Program-made: the position numbers and the translations under genes
Shown here: piece after piece, positions 34,201 to 42,272 of the stretch
How positions within the stretch are numbered: the stretch's first letter is position 1
Layout of the letters: every line of letters begins with the position of its first letter
The notes under the pieces: generated by a model
The model's database searches: none
What the model saw: only the letters and a program-made list of their open reading frames with translations
Told to the model about the DNA's origin: nothing
Source of the DNA: Candidatus Sabulitectum sp.
GTDB taxonomy: Bacteria > Fermentibacterota > Fermentibacteria > Fermentibacterales > JCC-6
Direction: 5' to 3'
Length of the DNA: 59,236 bases
Assembly (NCBI GenBank): GCA_023145375.1
Contig: JAGLDY010000018.1
Span: 1 to 59,236 of the forward strand

Positions 34201-34577
34201 CAATCTTCATTCTTAGGTTCTATCCGTCCACCGGTGACACCCATGTCAGAAGCAAGCTTCTGAATCTCACTGGAATCAGGACACCTGGCGAGGAGAAGCT
34301 CCACCATCATCTTTCTTGTCTTAAGAACTCTCTCTGATGATGTTCTTACAACCATACCCTCCTGAACAGGGTAATTGCAGGAGGTCTGAACAGAAACTCT
34401 TCCCCGCTGTTCGACTTCAACAAGACAGAGACGGCAGGCTCCGTAAGGAGAAAGAGACTGATGATAACAAAGAGTAGGAATGTAGATATCAAGTTTTTTG
34501 CATGCCTCAAGAAGAGTTGTTCCATCTTCAAACTCAACCTGCTGCTGGTCAATCGTAAGTTTTACGGTTTTTTCCAT
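31224..34577 (-). CDS. NuoG-like [2Fe-2S] domain fused to HdrA lacking its N-terminus
   Basis: An 1117-aa iron-sulfur flavoprotein, the last gene of the cluster. Residues ~1-80 are a NuoG/HydA-like plant-type [2Fe-2S] domain (CYHQSLSPYGACRLC, SCNYP). The following His/Cys cluster segment is absent (ARCPDSSEIQKLASDMG), but two [4Fe-4S] motifs follow (CILCGLCVRIC and CQTCGACFSICP). From about residue 205 the sequence becomes HdrA, but starting after HdrA's first FAD motif: RSAVYIPYAQAVPNY, GECGICAEYC, then FERILAASGPFEGHL, CSSVCC. A second complete HdrA module follows (GVFVCHCGTNIGS, LVVGGGLAGMT with FAD, YCSRVCC), with C-terminal ferredoxin motifs CSGCGMCVAVC and CKGCGSCATVC. A PEPVPVPDEEETEDAD linker-like insertion near 770-800 is unusual. 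The missing N-terminus is found fused to NuoE at 36483. Confidence 0.85.
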   Translation of the reverse strand: MEKTVKLTIDQQQVEFEDGTTLLEACKKLDIYIPTLCYHQSLSPYGACRLCLVEVEQRGRVSVQTSCNYPVQEGMVVRTSSERVLKTRKMMVELLLARCPDSSEIQKLASDMGVTGGRIEPKNEDCILCGLCVRICSERMGKGVLGFSNRGSKRLVSPAFDGLSDECQTCGACFSICPMENGIKLEKITGNKPVTIKSEFDEGLVGRSAVYIPYAQAVPNYASIDPRYCVHLKTGECGICAEYCESDAINYDQVEENSDLNVGAVILTTGSEAFDPSPLHEYGYGRYKNVLTSIQFERILAASGPFEGHLQRPSDGAVPTKIAWLQCVGSRTIDSHMPYCSSVCCMYAMKEAIIAREHVDSVEPTIFFMDLRAHGKDFEKYYERAKETGVRFIRSRVSKIREIRATEDLELKYVTEDGTVSTEVFDLVVLSVGLAPGTSNSILSERLDLRLNEYGFIEGSSESPIETTRPGIFVSGPAGAPMDIPETVIQASGSVAGAAEILSEARGTEIKEKEYPPEIDVEGKTPRIGVFVCHCGTNIGSIVDVPAVKEYARNLPNVVYAGENLFTCSQDTQEIIKNIIEENRLNRVVVSSCSPSTHEPLFQETIREAGLNPYLFNMANIRNQCSWVHRDDPAEATRKAKILTRIAVGKARLLKPLHTIALDVIQKALVVGGGLAGMTTALSIADQGFEVALVEREKVLGGNLLRLVRKPDGELVSEYLKEIATRVEDHPGITVYTESTVVAIDGYIGNYLTTIQGPVPEVIPPPEPVPVPDEEETEDADIEAEEEVEVDDGRIDFEHGVIVITTGAEETVPDSYLYGTSEERVITQLELEKDLEKKEKEYSKLKSVVMIQCVGSRDDEHPYCSRVCCTQAVKNAIRLKELNKKMNVYVIYRDIRTYGFNEKYYQQARSIGVIFVRYDTEEKPVVTATEDGVKVTVRDHVLNVPMEIKADKIILASAMKPRDDASILSQMLKIPLNEDGFFMEAHVKLRPVDFSAEGIFLAGLAHSPKTMSETVSQAKAAAERACIIISSDKYLSVANIAHADPNICSGCGMCVAVCPYNAPGLVWKAGKQICTINEALCKGCGSCATVCPSGAMEQHGFSEEQTLEMVNFSLINL

Positions 34578-34581
34578 GCTG

Positions 34582-36486
34582 CTACTCCACAACTATCGCG
34601 TTAAAATTGCATACATCATAGCACAGTCCGCATTTGATGCAGTTCCCCTGATCTATATAGTGCACTTCCTTCACTTTACCGGAAATGGCAGCAGCGGGAC
34701 AGTTCCTGGCGCACAGGGTGCATCCTGTACAGGTATCCGGGTTCACACTGTAGGTAACAAGCTCCTTGCACGCATGCGCAGGGCAGATCGCCTGTTCAAT
34801 ATGGGCATCATACTCGTCTCTGAAATATCTTATGGTGGAAAGAACAGGATTGGCCAGTGTCTGCCCCAGTCCGCACTGAGAGGCATCTGTAACCGCTGCG
34901 CCGAGCTCAAGAAGAAAATCAACATCCTCGGGTTTACCGTGACCCTGAGTTATTCTGGTTAGGATATTCAGCATCAATTCACTGCCGTCACGGCATGAGG
35001 TACACTTGCCACATGATTCATCGTTTGTAAAGTCGAGGAAATACCTGGCAATATCAACTACGCAGGAAGTCTCATCCATTACAACCATACCACCTGAACC
35101 CATTATTGACCCTGCTTCAGCAAGTTGCTGATAATCAACCGGCAGGTCAAGGAGGGAAGCGGGCAGACAACCACCTGAAGGGCCTCCGGTCTGAACTGCC
35201 TTGAATTCTTTGTCGTCAGGTATTCCACCGCCTATCTCAAAGATGATCTCCCGGAGTGTTATTCCCATTGGTACTTCCACAAGCCCTGTGTTCCTTACGG
35301 TTCCCACAAGCGAGAACACTTTAGTACCCTTGGAATTTTCGGTACCGATGGCACTGAACCAGTCTCCCCCTTTGAAAAGGATCGCGGGAATGTTTGCCCA
35401 GGTCTCCACATTGTTTATGTTGGTGGGCTTCTCCCACAGACCAGACTCTGAAGGGAACGGAGGCCGGTTACGGGGTTCAGGAGAAACTCCCTCTATTGAG
35501 TGCATCAGCGAGGTTTCCTCACCGCAGACGAAGGCGCCTGATCCCTGGCGGATCTGCAGGTCAAAGGAGAATCCGGAACCAAAAATATCCTCACCGAGGA
35601 ATCCGTTCGCTCTGGCCTGAACTATTGCTTCAGCCATCCGCTCTACTGCAAGGGGATACTCTGTTCTTACATAAACAAATCCCTTTGACGCCTGCATGGC
35701 GTACCCTCCCAGGATCATACCCTCTATCACAGAATGCGGATCCCCCTCAAGAACAGATCTGTCCATGTATGCTCCAGGGTCACCCTCATCAGCATTACAG
35801 ATCACGTACCTTTCGTCCGCCTCTGTACTAAGGGTGTACTCCCATTTCAATCCTGTGGGGAAACCTCCTCCGCCTCTTCCTCTGAGACCGGACTTCTTAA
35901 CTTCCTCAATAAGCTCTCTGTTCGTTCTGTTCGTGAGAACTTCCAGGAGGGCTCTGTAACCTGATCTGGCAACATACTCTTCTATTGATACCGGATCTAT
36001 CACACCACAGTTCCTGAGAGCTATTTTGTTCTGTTTTGCAAAGAAAGGTACCTGGGTATAAAGCGGAACACCATCGAATTTACCTGCATCACCGGAACCG
36101 TAATCTCTGAAAGAATCCCCAAGAAGTGATTCTGTCCGGTGGACACACAATAGATCATCTGTGGGTATGTCACCCCGGGAAAGAGCATCGATCAAGCTTG
36201 TAGCCTTGTCAGGTGTCATCTCTGCATATGTCAGTCGGGGGCCTCCTGGTATGTAAAGATCCACCACAGGCTCCATCTGGCAGAAACCCAGACAACCTGT
36301 ACCTGAAAGGACTGCATCAATACCTGTCTTGTCAATACCTTTTCTCAGCTGCTGGAACACCTCACCTGCACCTGTTGCCAGACCGCATGTTGCCATTCCA
36401 ACTGAGATCCTGAATCTCTCAGGATACATTGACCCAAGACCAGCCACCTCAAGACTGTCCAGATGTTGTGTATACTTATTACTCAT
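34582..36486 (-). CDS. nuoF: NuoF-type NADH-binding flavoprotein subunit
   Basis: A 634-aa NuoF/HydB/HndC-type subunit: oxidises or reduces NAD(H) through FMN. An N-terminal thioredoxin-like [2Fe-2S] domain ([18 protein letters not shown]) is followed by the FMN/NADH core ([59 protein letters not shown]), the [4Fe-4S] site [12 protein letters not shown], and two C-terminal ferredoxin clusters ([23 protein letters not shown]). The domain layout is that of bifurcating hydrogenase beta subunits. It starts at an ATGA overlap with the HdrA/NuoE gene and is followed, with overlap, by the NuoG-like/HdrA gene. No hydrogenase H-cluster subunit is present in the window. Confidence 0.93.
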   Translation of the reverse strand: MSNKYTQHLDSLEVAGLGSMYPERFRISVGMATCGLATGAGEVFQQLRKGIDKTGIDAVLSGTGCLGFCQMEPVVDLYIPGGPRLTYAEMTPDKATSLIDALSRGDIPTDDLLCVHRTESLLGDSFRDYGSGDAGKFDGVPLYTQVPFFAKQNKIALRNCGVIDPVSIEEYVARSGYRALLEVLTNRTNRELIEEVKKSGLRGRGGGGFPTGLKWEYTLSTEADERYVICNADEGDPGAYMDRSVLEGDPHSVIEGMILGGYAMQASKGFVYVRTEYPLAVERMAEAIVQARANGFLGEDIFGSGFSFDLQIRQGSGAFVCGEETSLMHSIEGVSPEPRNRPPFPSESGLWEKPTNINNVETWANIPAILFKGGDWFSAIGTENSKGTKVFSLVGTVRNTGLVEVPMGITLREIIFEIGGGIPDDKEFKAVQTGGPSGGCLPASLLDLPVDYQQLAEAGSIMGSGGMVVMDETSCVVDIARYFLDFTNDESCGKCTSCRDGSELMLNILTRITQGHGKPEDVDFLLELGAAVTDASQCGLGQTLANPVLSTIRYFRDEYDAHIEQAICPAHACKELVTYSVNPDTCTGCTLCARNCPAAAISGKVKEVHYIDQGNCIKCGLCYDVCNFNAIVVE

Positions 36487-37403
36487 TCGTATTCCTTAAG
36501 TATGCCTGAGAGGTCTGTCAGCTTCACTCTGCCGTAAACTTTATCATTGACCATGATCGCAGGCGCCAGACTGCAGCACCCTATACATCTGGCAGCTTCC
36601 ACGGAGAACCTCATATCCTCGGTGGTTCCACCGGGTTCAACACCCAGGTCGCTGCATAACTTCTGCATAAGCTTTTCCGCTCCTTTTACATAGCATGTGG
36701 TTCCCATGCAGATACTGATCTTGTGTCTTCCTTTGGGAACAAGGCTGAAAGAGTTGTAAAAAGTGGCGATGTTGTAGATATCCGATAGACTCACCGAGAG
36801 CTTGCTGGAAATGTACGTGATGACATCTTCAGGAAGATAACCGTAGTGCTTGTCTACGGCCTGAAGAACCGGCATGAGAGAGCCTTCCCCGTGATCGTTT
36901 TCCTCGAGAATAGACAGTACTGTATCACGATCTTTCCTCTTGATCTCTACTTCGTCCTGTTCAACCGGATAGATTATCATGTTCACCGGGCAGTTCTGCA
37001 CGCAGGCACCACAACCGGTGCAGGCCTCAACATCCACATACCGGGGATGTCTTTTCACCTTCACAGTGAAATTACCGGCTTCCCCTTCAATCCCCATGAC
37101 CTCTGCATTTGTAATAAGGTCAATGTTGAGATGCCTGCCGCTTCCCACCAGCTTGGGAGAAATTACACACATGGCGCAATCGTTCGTGGGAAAAGTTTTA
37201 TCAAGCTGTGCCATTGTTCCGCCGATGGCCGGAGTCTTCTCCACCAGGTAGACTTTGTATCCTGAGTCAGCCAGGTCAAGTGACGATTGGATACCGGCGA
37301 TTCCACCGCCCACCACAAGAACGGCTCCTGATTTTGCAGATTCTGTTGCCATATTCTTCTTTTCCGGCTTCATCTCAGCCATAATATTATTACCGTGACC
37401 CAT
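36483..37403 (-). CDS. HdrA N-terminal FAD domain fused to NuoE
   Basis: A 306-aa fusion. Residues ~25-150 are the missing N-terminus of Hdr[22 protein letters not shown] (FAD), [16 protein letters not shown], and one [4Fe-4S] motif, [13 protein letters not shown]. From about residue 160 to the end it is NuoE/HydC, a [2Fe-2S] thioredoxin-like subunit ([50 protein letters not shown]). The HdrA part stops right after the CP motif, at the position where HdrA continues in the 1117-aa protein. Together the two genes hold a complete HdrA with NuoE, NuoF and a NuoG-like domain placed between its halves. The stop overlaps the nuoF ATG (ATGA). The start could also be Met 8. Confidence 0.88.
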   Translation of the reverse strand: MGHGNNIMAEMKPEKKNMATESAKSGAVLVVGGGIAGIQSSLDLADSGYKVYLVEKTPAIGGTMAQLDKTFPTNDCAMCVISPKLVGSGRHLNIDLITNAEVMGIEGEAGNFTVKVKRHPRYVDVEACTGCGACVQNCPVNMIIYPVEQDEVEIKRKDRDTVLSILEENDHGEGSLMPVLQAVDKHYGYLPEDVITYISSKLSVSLSDIYNIATFYNSFSLVPKGRHKISICMGTTCYVKGAEKLMQKLCSDLGVEPGGTTEDMRFSVEAARCIGCCSLAPAIMVNDKVYGRVKLTDLSGILKEYE

Positions 37404-38517
37404 CTGTGTCAGCGTATTTTCTGGCCCTGTCTACTTTACGGGCAGCGTATTCCTCTATGAGAGATATCATTCCGTGCCTGTAAACTCTATGCTCGTCTGC
37501 AGTTCTGCTTTCTCTCAGCTTGATACTCTTCTTTGCCAGGGCATCCGCCATCATCAACCGCCCTCTGATAGTACGAATCATTACAGTTGTGTGCTTTTCC
37601 GGAGAGCCAAGCCCACCAACAGAAATATCCGCGTAATCATTGGCAAAATAATTGCACTTGAGACAGGCCGGCCTTGCTATCTCCTCTATCTCTTTCATGG
37701 GTATGTGAACCTTCAGCCCTGATTTCAGAGTAAGAATAAAATCCTCTTTGATGTTCATGGTGGCTATTTCACCAGGATCGATCCTTCTGCTCTTTATGAA
37801 TTCTTTGTCCATGAGATTGCCCATTTCAAAACACTGCATGCAGAAAAGACCAATGGTAAATGTTATGATATCAGAAGGAACTATTGCCAGAGCCTGCATG
37901 TTTCTGATAGAAGTTATCTGGCATGGGGTCCCCACAACAGCCAGTTTCTTCAGTTTTTGGGGATTATCCTTGCAGGTAAATTTAACCACCGAAACATAGT
38001 TTGCATATTTTTCTCCCACCTCTTCCAAATGGGGAAGTTCTCCGAAATGGGAACCGGCAGCCTGAAGAATTTCTTCACGCGAAGTTGCAACAATGGCCTG
38101 CCTGGTGTATCCGTCAAGACTTGTAGAAACAACAGCGCCATCGATATGCCCGGCTTCAAGCATGTGAATAAGAAGAGAAGTGACAACTCCACCGTCTGTG
38201 GCAACTTCAACCACATCCGGGTCTGTGGCCCTGGCTGAAATCACATCGTCGTAATGGCCAATTGGAGCTTTCCAGTCAAATCTTGATTTAACTTCTTCCC
38301 TGACTGTGTGTGTATGCGGGCAGATCATGTAACACAATCCGCATGCCAGGCAGAGCTCCTTATCAGTATATGTTGGAAAACCGTTCTCATCAAGCTTTAA
38401 GGCTCCGATCATGTTGGCGGAACAGACCGAAACACACCCTCCGCATTTGCTGCAGATACCCGTGTCTATTACATCCTTGTACAGATCATCAAATGAACGT
38501 ATCTCGTTTTCCTTCAT
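37390..38517 (-). CDS. FrhB/FdhB-family flavin-iron-sulfur protein
   Basis: A 375-aa member of the coenzyme F420 hydrogenase/dehydrogenase beta-subunit family. N-terminal ferredoxin motifs [11 protein letters not shown] and [12 protein letters not shown] come first, then the FrhB N-terminal domain ([25 protein letters not shown]), [14 protein letters not shown], and the FrhB C-terminal domain with C-x2-C ([23 protein letters not shown], in parts). FrhB-type proteins bind FAD and shuttle electrons between Fe-S centres and F420, ferredoxin or NAD. The gene overlaps the next (HdrA/NuoE) by 14 nt and follows hdrC by 4 nt. The electron partner here is unknown. Confidence 0.85.
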   Translation of the reverse strand: MKENEIRSFDDLYKDVIDTGICSKCGGCVSVCSANMIGALKLDENGFPTYTDKELCLACGLCYMICPHTHTVREEVKSRFDWKAPIGHYDDVISARATDPDVVEVATDGGVVTSLLIHMLEAGHIDGAVVSTSLDGYTRQAIVATSREEILQAAGSHFGELPHLEEVGEKYANYVSVVKFTCKDNPQKLKKLAVVGTPCQITSIRNMQALAIVPSDIITFTIGLFCMQCFEMGNLMDKEFIKSRRIDPGEIATMNIKEDFILTLKSGLKVHIPMKEIEEIARPACLKCNYFANDYADISVGGLGSPEKHTTVMIRTIRGRLMMADALAKKSIKLRESRTADEHRVYRHGMISLIEEYAARKVDRARKYADTDGSR

Positions 38518-38521
38518 TTTA

Positions 38522-38992
38522 TTACCATTCTTTTTTCAGCTCATCTTCCAGGGCCTTGACGATCTCCTTTGAATCACTCTCGTCAGGATGCAGCTTACTG
38601 TCTATGATCTTGCATCGCAGACTCTGGATGGTCTTGTCCAGTTCTCTAGCACTTTCCAGTCTTTCCGGTTGAACGTATCCTTCCTTCACCGCCATATCCC
38701 TGAGAATACTTATCACATCAGTGAATTTCACATTCTGAGGGCAAAGAGCAGCGCAGGTATAACACCTGGAACACATCCAAAGAATGTCGGATGACAAAAC
38801 TTCTTTCCGCATTCCAAGTATCGCCATCCGTATGATCTTGCGGGGATCGTACTCATCATGCACATCAGCCACAGGACAGGAAGCTGTACAGGTTCCGCAT
38901 GTGAAACAGCGCATGAAAGATTCTGCTCCCGGTTGCGCAGCAATGTCATTCTTAAAATTCGGGTCGTTCTCGGCAATAATAATTTTTTCCAT
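38522..38992 (-). CDS. hdrC: heterodisulfide reductase subunit C (HdrC)
   Basis: A 156-aa HdrC-type protein with two [4Fe-4S] motifs: CFTCGTCTASCPVADVHDEYDPR and CSRCYTCAALCPQNVKFTD (in parts). The latter matches the conserved HdrC pattern, CxxCxxCxxxCPQ. In canonical Hdr complexes HdrC links HdrA to the catalytic HdrB. No HdrB (CCG-domain protein) is found in this window, so HdrC here must pass electrons to something else, perhaps the FrhB-like protein encoded next to it. The C-terminal ~30 residues are charged and helical. Confidence 0.88.
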   Translation of the reverse strand: MEKIIIAENDPNFKNDIAAQPGAESFMRCFTCGTCTASCPVADVHDEYDPRKIIRMAILGMRKEVLSSDILWMCSRCYTCAALCPQNVKFTDVISILRDMAVKEGYVQPERLESARELDKTIQSLRCKIIDSKLHPDESDSKEIVKALEDELKKEW

Positions 38993-39006
38993 CAGCCAAT
39001 CTCCAT

Positions 39007-39840
39007 CTAAACCGTCTCGGGTATATTTTTCAACTCAGCCATTGAAAACACAGGGCCATCAATACAGATATATTTTGAACCAATATTGCATCTTCCGCAT
39101 TTGCCAATACCGCATTTCATCCTTCGCTCCAGAGATGTGTAAATTCTCTCGTCGGAGAATCCCAGTTGGGTAAGGACCGGCAGAGTGTACTTTATCATTA
39201 CCGGAGGGCCACAGACTATTGCCATGGTATTCTCAGGGCTTGGAGCCACTTCTTTCACAACCGCAGGAACAAAACCTGTTTTTTTATCCCAGCCATCCAC
39301 CGGTTTGTCTATTGTCAGATGCATCTGAATATCACTTCTCTGCTTCCAGAGAGCGATCTCATCCTTGTATATGAAAAGGTCAGGGTTCCTGGCGCCGTAG
39401 ATCACAGTAATGTCTTTGTGATCATCCCTTGAGTCCATGAGATAGATCAGAAGAGATCTGAGCGTGGTGAAGGCAAAACCGCCACCCACTATGAGAACAT
39501 TCATACCCTTCAGATCTTCAACCGGATACCAGTTGCCCAGGGGGCCTCGTAAGCCGATGGTATCCCCGTTTCTCAGGTAATGGATCTCGTTTGTGACAGA
39601 GCCGGTTCTGTTAACTGTGAATCGAAGAAAGCCCTCCTCAGTGGGAGAAGACGCAATACCGAAAGGTGACTCACCTTTACCGGGGATCGACAACTCACAA
39701 AATTGTCCCGGCAGGTACTTAAATGCATCTCTGTCAGAATCATTCACAAAGGAGAGGTCGTAGGTTCGCAGAGTTCTGGCAGGATCCTCAATTCCAATCC
39801 GTTCAACCTTCATCTGCTGGGGGACGCAGTAGTTACCCAT
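39007..39840 (-). CDS. FAD/NAD(P)-binding oxidoreductase (FlxA/sulfhydrogenase gamma-like)
   Basis: A 277-aa ferredoxin-NADP reductase-fold flavoprotein. FAD motif near residue 60 (KYLPGQFCELSIPG) and 75-90 (FGIASSP), an NAD(P)-binding region (MNVLIVGGGFAFTTLRSLL, VIYGARNPDLFIYKDE), and a [2Fe-2S] C-terminal motif (RRMKCGIGKCGRCNIGSKYIC, in parts). It matches the gamma subunit of sulfhydrogenases and FlxA of the flxABCD-hdrABC loci of sulfate reducers. It overlaps the preceding flxB-like gene by 8 nt, as in Flx operons. Probable role: exchange of electrons between NAD(P)H and the Hdr part. Confidence 0.87.
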   Translation of the reverse strand: MGNYCVPQQMKVERIGIEDPARTLRTYDLSFVNDSDRDAFKYLPGQFCELSIPGKGESPFGIASSPTEEGFLRFTVNRTGSVTNEIHYLRNGDTIGLRGPLGNWYPVEDLKGMNVLIVGGGFAFTTLRSLLIYLMDSRDDHKDITVIYGARNPDLFIYKDEIALWKQRSDIQMHLTIDKPVDGWDKKTGFVPAVVKEVAPSPENTMAIVCGPPVMIKYTLPVLTQLGFSDERIYTSLERRMKCGIGKCGRCNIGSKYICIDGPVFSMAELKNIPETV

Positions 39841-40891
39841 TTGTTATTCCCTGCCTGTTGTATACATTTATTGTTTTAAGTACTTCTCTGATATCGAGAT
39901 TAACCGGGCAGACAGTAATGCACCTTCCGCATCCTGTACAGAGGAAATCACCGTACTTCTCCAGGAAATAGCTGTACTTGTGCATTACCCGCTGTCTCAC
40001 CCTCTGGCTGGAAAGAGCCCTGGGATTATGACCGGAGGCTTCCATGGTGAATATTGGGAACATGCATGAATCCCATATACGGATCCGTTTACCACTGCTT
40101 CCCTTTCCTTCATCCTGAATATCATAGCAGTGACAGGTGGGACAGCTGAAGGTACATGCACCGCAGTTGATGCACTTGGCACTTATATCTTCCCACACAG
40201 GCTCGTCGTACAGGTCGTTCAGCAATTCACCAAGCCCGTTCACATCCATTGGAGGAACCATGGTGGACTCTGCTTCTGAAGCAAGTTTCAAGGCTGCTTC
40301 TGCATCCCCTTCCAGGGAATCAGTCAAACAGGTCAACTTGCCGAGAATGTTGCTGCCCTTGTCAGAAACAGGTTCCATGAGATAGTGATCACCGGCATCA
40401 ACAACAAAGACATCCATCCCCTCTCTGCTATGGGGTCCATCTCCAAACCAGTTACAGAAGCAGGTTGACTGAGGCATGTTGCAGGCGGATCCGAATATCA
40501 CTGAGCTGTCATACTTCTCTTTCCAGTAGGGATCCTGAAAATTTTTGTTATCCGGCATCTGGATCGCGCTTCCAAATACCTTGTTAAGCATAAGTAGACT
40601 GCGGGAATCACAGCCTCTCATCCCCCAGACGGCAATGGGCTTTCCTGCTTCTTTTTCAGGCACCCGTATACCTTCTGTATCGTACTCGTAAAGAACTTCG
40701 GAATGGGGAAAGAAAATACCTTTGGGAGACAAGTCTGTCACAAGAGTTTTCAGGTTGATCTCGTCCTCGGAGCTAACGGGGATGAAATCTGTTTTCCCCC
40801 CGGTATTCCCAGGAGCATAGACAGCGTGTTCAACTGAAAGCTCAAGGATGAAATCACCAAACTTCTTTTTATCCAGTCTGACCATATTCAT
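39833..40891 (-). CDS. iron-sulfur beta-type subunit (FlxB/sulfhydrogenase beta-like)
   Basis: A 352-aa protein with an N-terminal ~220-residue domain shared by sulfhydrogenase beta and AsrA-like subunits (PISVWGMRGCDSRSLLMLNK-like segment, FGSACNMPQSTCFCNWFGDGP) and two C-terminal [4Fe-4S] motifs: CINCGACTFSCPTCHCYD and CTGCGRCITVCPVN. It pairs with the FAD/NAD protein after it. The start ATG shares a base with the stop of the preceding gene. Three other proteins of this cluster (40891, 45781, 46868) share the same layout, so this is one of four paralogous beta-type subunits. Confidence 0.83.
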   Translation of the reverse strand: MNMVRLDKKKFGDFILELSVEHAVYAPGNTGGKTDFIPVSSEDEINLKTLVTDLSPKGIFFPHSEVLYEYDTEGIRVPEKEAGKPIAVWGMRGCDSRSLLMLNKVFGSAIQMPDNKNFQDPYWKEKYDSSVIFGSACNMPQSTCFCNWFGDGPHSREGMDVFVVDAGDHYLMEPVSDKGSNILGKLTCLTDSLEGDAEAALKLASEAESTMVPPMDVNGLGELLNDLYDEPVWEDISAKCINCGACTFSCPTCHCYDIQDEGKGSSGKRIRIWDSCMFPIFTMEASGHNPRALSSQRVRQRVMHKYSYFLEKYGDFLCTGCGRCITVCPVNLDIREVLKTINVYNRQGITNG

Positions 40892-41856
40892 TACCCCATT
40901 ATGAATTTCTGTTTCTCGTCTTCCCTGAAATCTGACATAGCAGGCTTCCCGTTGATATCAAGACCTGCGATATCACCAAATCTGTCTTTAACTTCCATGG
41001 CTACTTTCCTGTTAAGCATCAGCAGGTCAATATCCATAGGACAAGCCCTCTGGCAGGCTCCGCATTCCACACACCTTCCGGCAACATGAAGATTTCTGAT
41101 CACATGAAAGATCAAAGTGTCCGTGTAATCACAGGTACTGCCTATCCATTTGGGATCGTTCTGATCCACAAAACACACATTGCAGTAACACGAAGGACAG
41201 ACATTCCTGCAGGCATAACAACGGATGCATCTCTCGTACTCGTTTCGTGTTTTATCCCAACGTTCTGAAGCGGACAGAGCCTGGAAATCATGAATCTCCT
41301 TCAGCCTGCTCTCGTTGGGGACTTCACCACGGGCATCCCCGATAAAGACATCGTACTCCTGAGCATCAGGGTAGGTGCAGGCTAAACACGAAGAGCTCAA
41401 TATTTCGTTTCGATTCAATAAAAGATCAAAACCATTACCCTTTACAGTGACAGTTTCACCATTGTCGATCAATTCCAGAACCTCTCTGCCGTCTGTTTTT
41501 GCAAGCACTTTTTTTCTGTCAAGCACTCCGTCACAGGGCACACCGACTATGACCACATTCTCCCTCTGTATCTGTTTTTCCAGAATGTTCAGGACAACCG
41601 AACGGGCATCACAACCCTTAACAGCAATACCAACCTTCCTGTTGGCGAACTGTTTTCTGTCCTTGGTGAAGTAGATGGACAGATTGTTACCACAGGTAAC
41701 ATCAAATACGGCTCTGTCCGCCTGATCTTCTGTACTGACAAACAAGGGTGTGGCAGTAAGCGGAAGAGAACCCTTCTCCCATGCGAGAAAGAGATCAACC
41801 TTTTTCTCCGCTATAAGGGCCTTGATGCTTTTGCGAAGTTCGTTTGTGGTGTTCAT
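40891..41856 (-). CDS. iron-sulfur beta-type subunit (FlxC-like)
   Basis: A 321-aa paralogue of the beta-type subunits, without the insert of the 45781 and 46868 proteins. The N-terminal domain has VGIAVKGCDARSVVLNILEKQ and VGVPCDGVLDR, in place of a GCD/PCE motif, then CLACTYPDAQEYDV. The two [4Fe-4S] motifs are CIRCYACRNVCPSCYCNVC and CVECGACQRACPMD. It lies between the MvhD-like and FlxB-like genes with overlaps at both ends, matching the FlxC position in flxABCD loci. Electron-transfer subunit; no catalytic site is recognised. Confidence 0.8.
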   Translation of the reverse strand: MNTTNELRKSIKALIAEKKVDLFLAWEKGSLPLTATPLFVSTEDQADRAVFDVTCGNNLSIYFTKDRKQFANRKVGIAVKGCDARSVVLNILEKQIQRENVVIVGVPCDGVLDRKKVLAKTDGREVLELIDNGETVTVKGNGFDLLLNRNEILSSSCLACTYPDAQEYDVFIGDARGEVPNESRLKEIHDFQALSASERWDKTRNEYERCIRCYACRNVCPSCYCNVCFVDQNDPKWIGSTCDYTDTLIFHVIRNLHVAGRCVECGACQRACPMDIDLLMLNRKVAMEVKDRFGDIAGLDINGKPAMSDFREDEKQKFIMG

Positions 41857-42272
41857 GTTTTCTTAACCAGCCTTGTGGCAGGGCCAAGCTCTCTAATGTC
41901 TTCGGTTATCTTGGTTACCACTTTTGCGAATCTGTCCCCTTCGCCAGCTGATATCCACGAGAACTGAACCCTGTTCGGCTCCAGCCCTATGAACTCAAGA
42001 AGAGGCTTGAGAACAGCAAATTTTCTTCTTGCCACATAGTTACCGGAAATGTAGTGGCAGTCTCCGGGGTGACATCCTGAAACCAGTACACCGTCAAATC
42101 CGGACTGGAGACTCTTCATTATGAACAGTGGATCAACCCTGCCGGAACAGGGGATCCGGACAACCCTGATGGAGGGAGGGTACTGCATTCTGGAAACGCC
42201 GGCCAGGTCAGCACCTGCGTAGGAACACCAGTTGCAGAGTATGGCAAGTATCCTTGGCTGCCATTCACTCAT
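41853..42272 (-). CDS. mvhD: MvhD/FlxD-type electron-transfer protein
   Basis: A 139-aa MvhD-family protein with a [2Fe-2S] site: ILCNWCSYAGADLAG, PCSGRVDP, and GVLVSGCHPGDCHYISGNY. MvhD passes electrons from a hydrogenase, formate dehydrogenase or Flx subunits to HdrA. All expected Cys are present and none is selenocysteine. It overlaps the HdrA stop by 4 nt (ATGA), so it is probably the partner of that HdrA. It is one of three copies in the cluster and is most like FlxD by position. Confidence 0.92.
   Translation of the reverse strand: MSEWQPRILAILCNWCSYAGADLAGVSRMQYPPSIRVVRIPCSGRVDPLFIMKSLQSGFDGVLVSGCHPGDCHYISGNYVARRKFAVLKPLLEFIGLEPNRVQFSWISAGEGDRFAKVVTKITEDIRELGPATRLVKKT

Noticed and set aside
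38522-38992. HdrB for the Hdr cluster
   Set aside because: This protein has only ferredoxin-type Cys motifs (HdrC); no CCG-domain pattern was found in it or in any neighbour.
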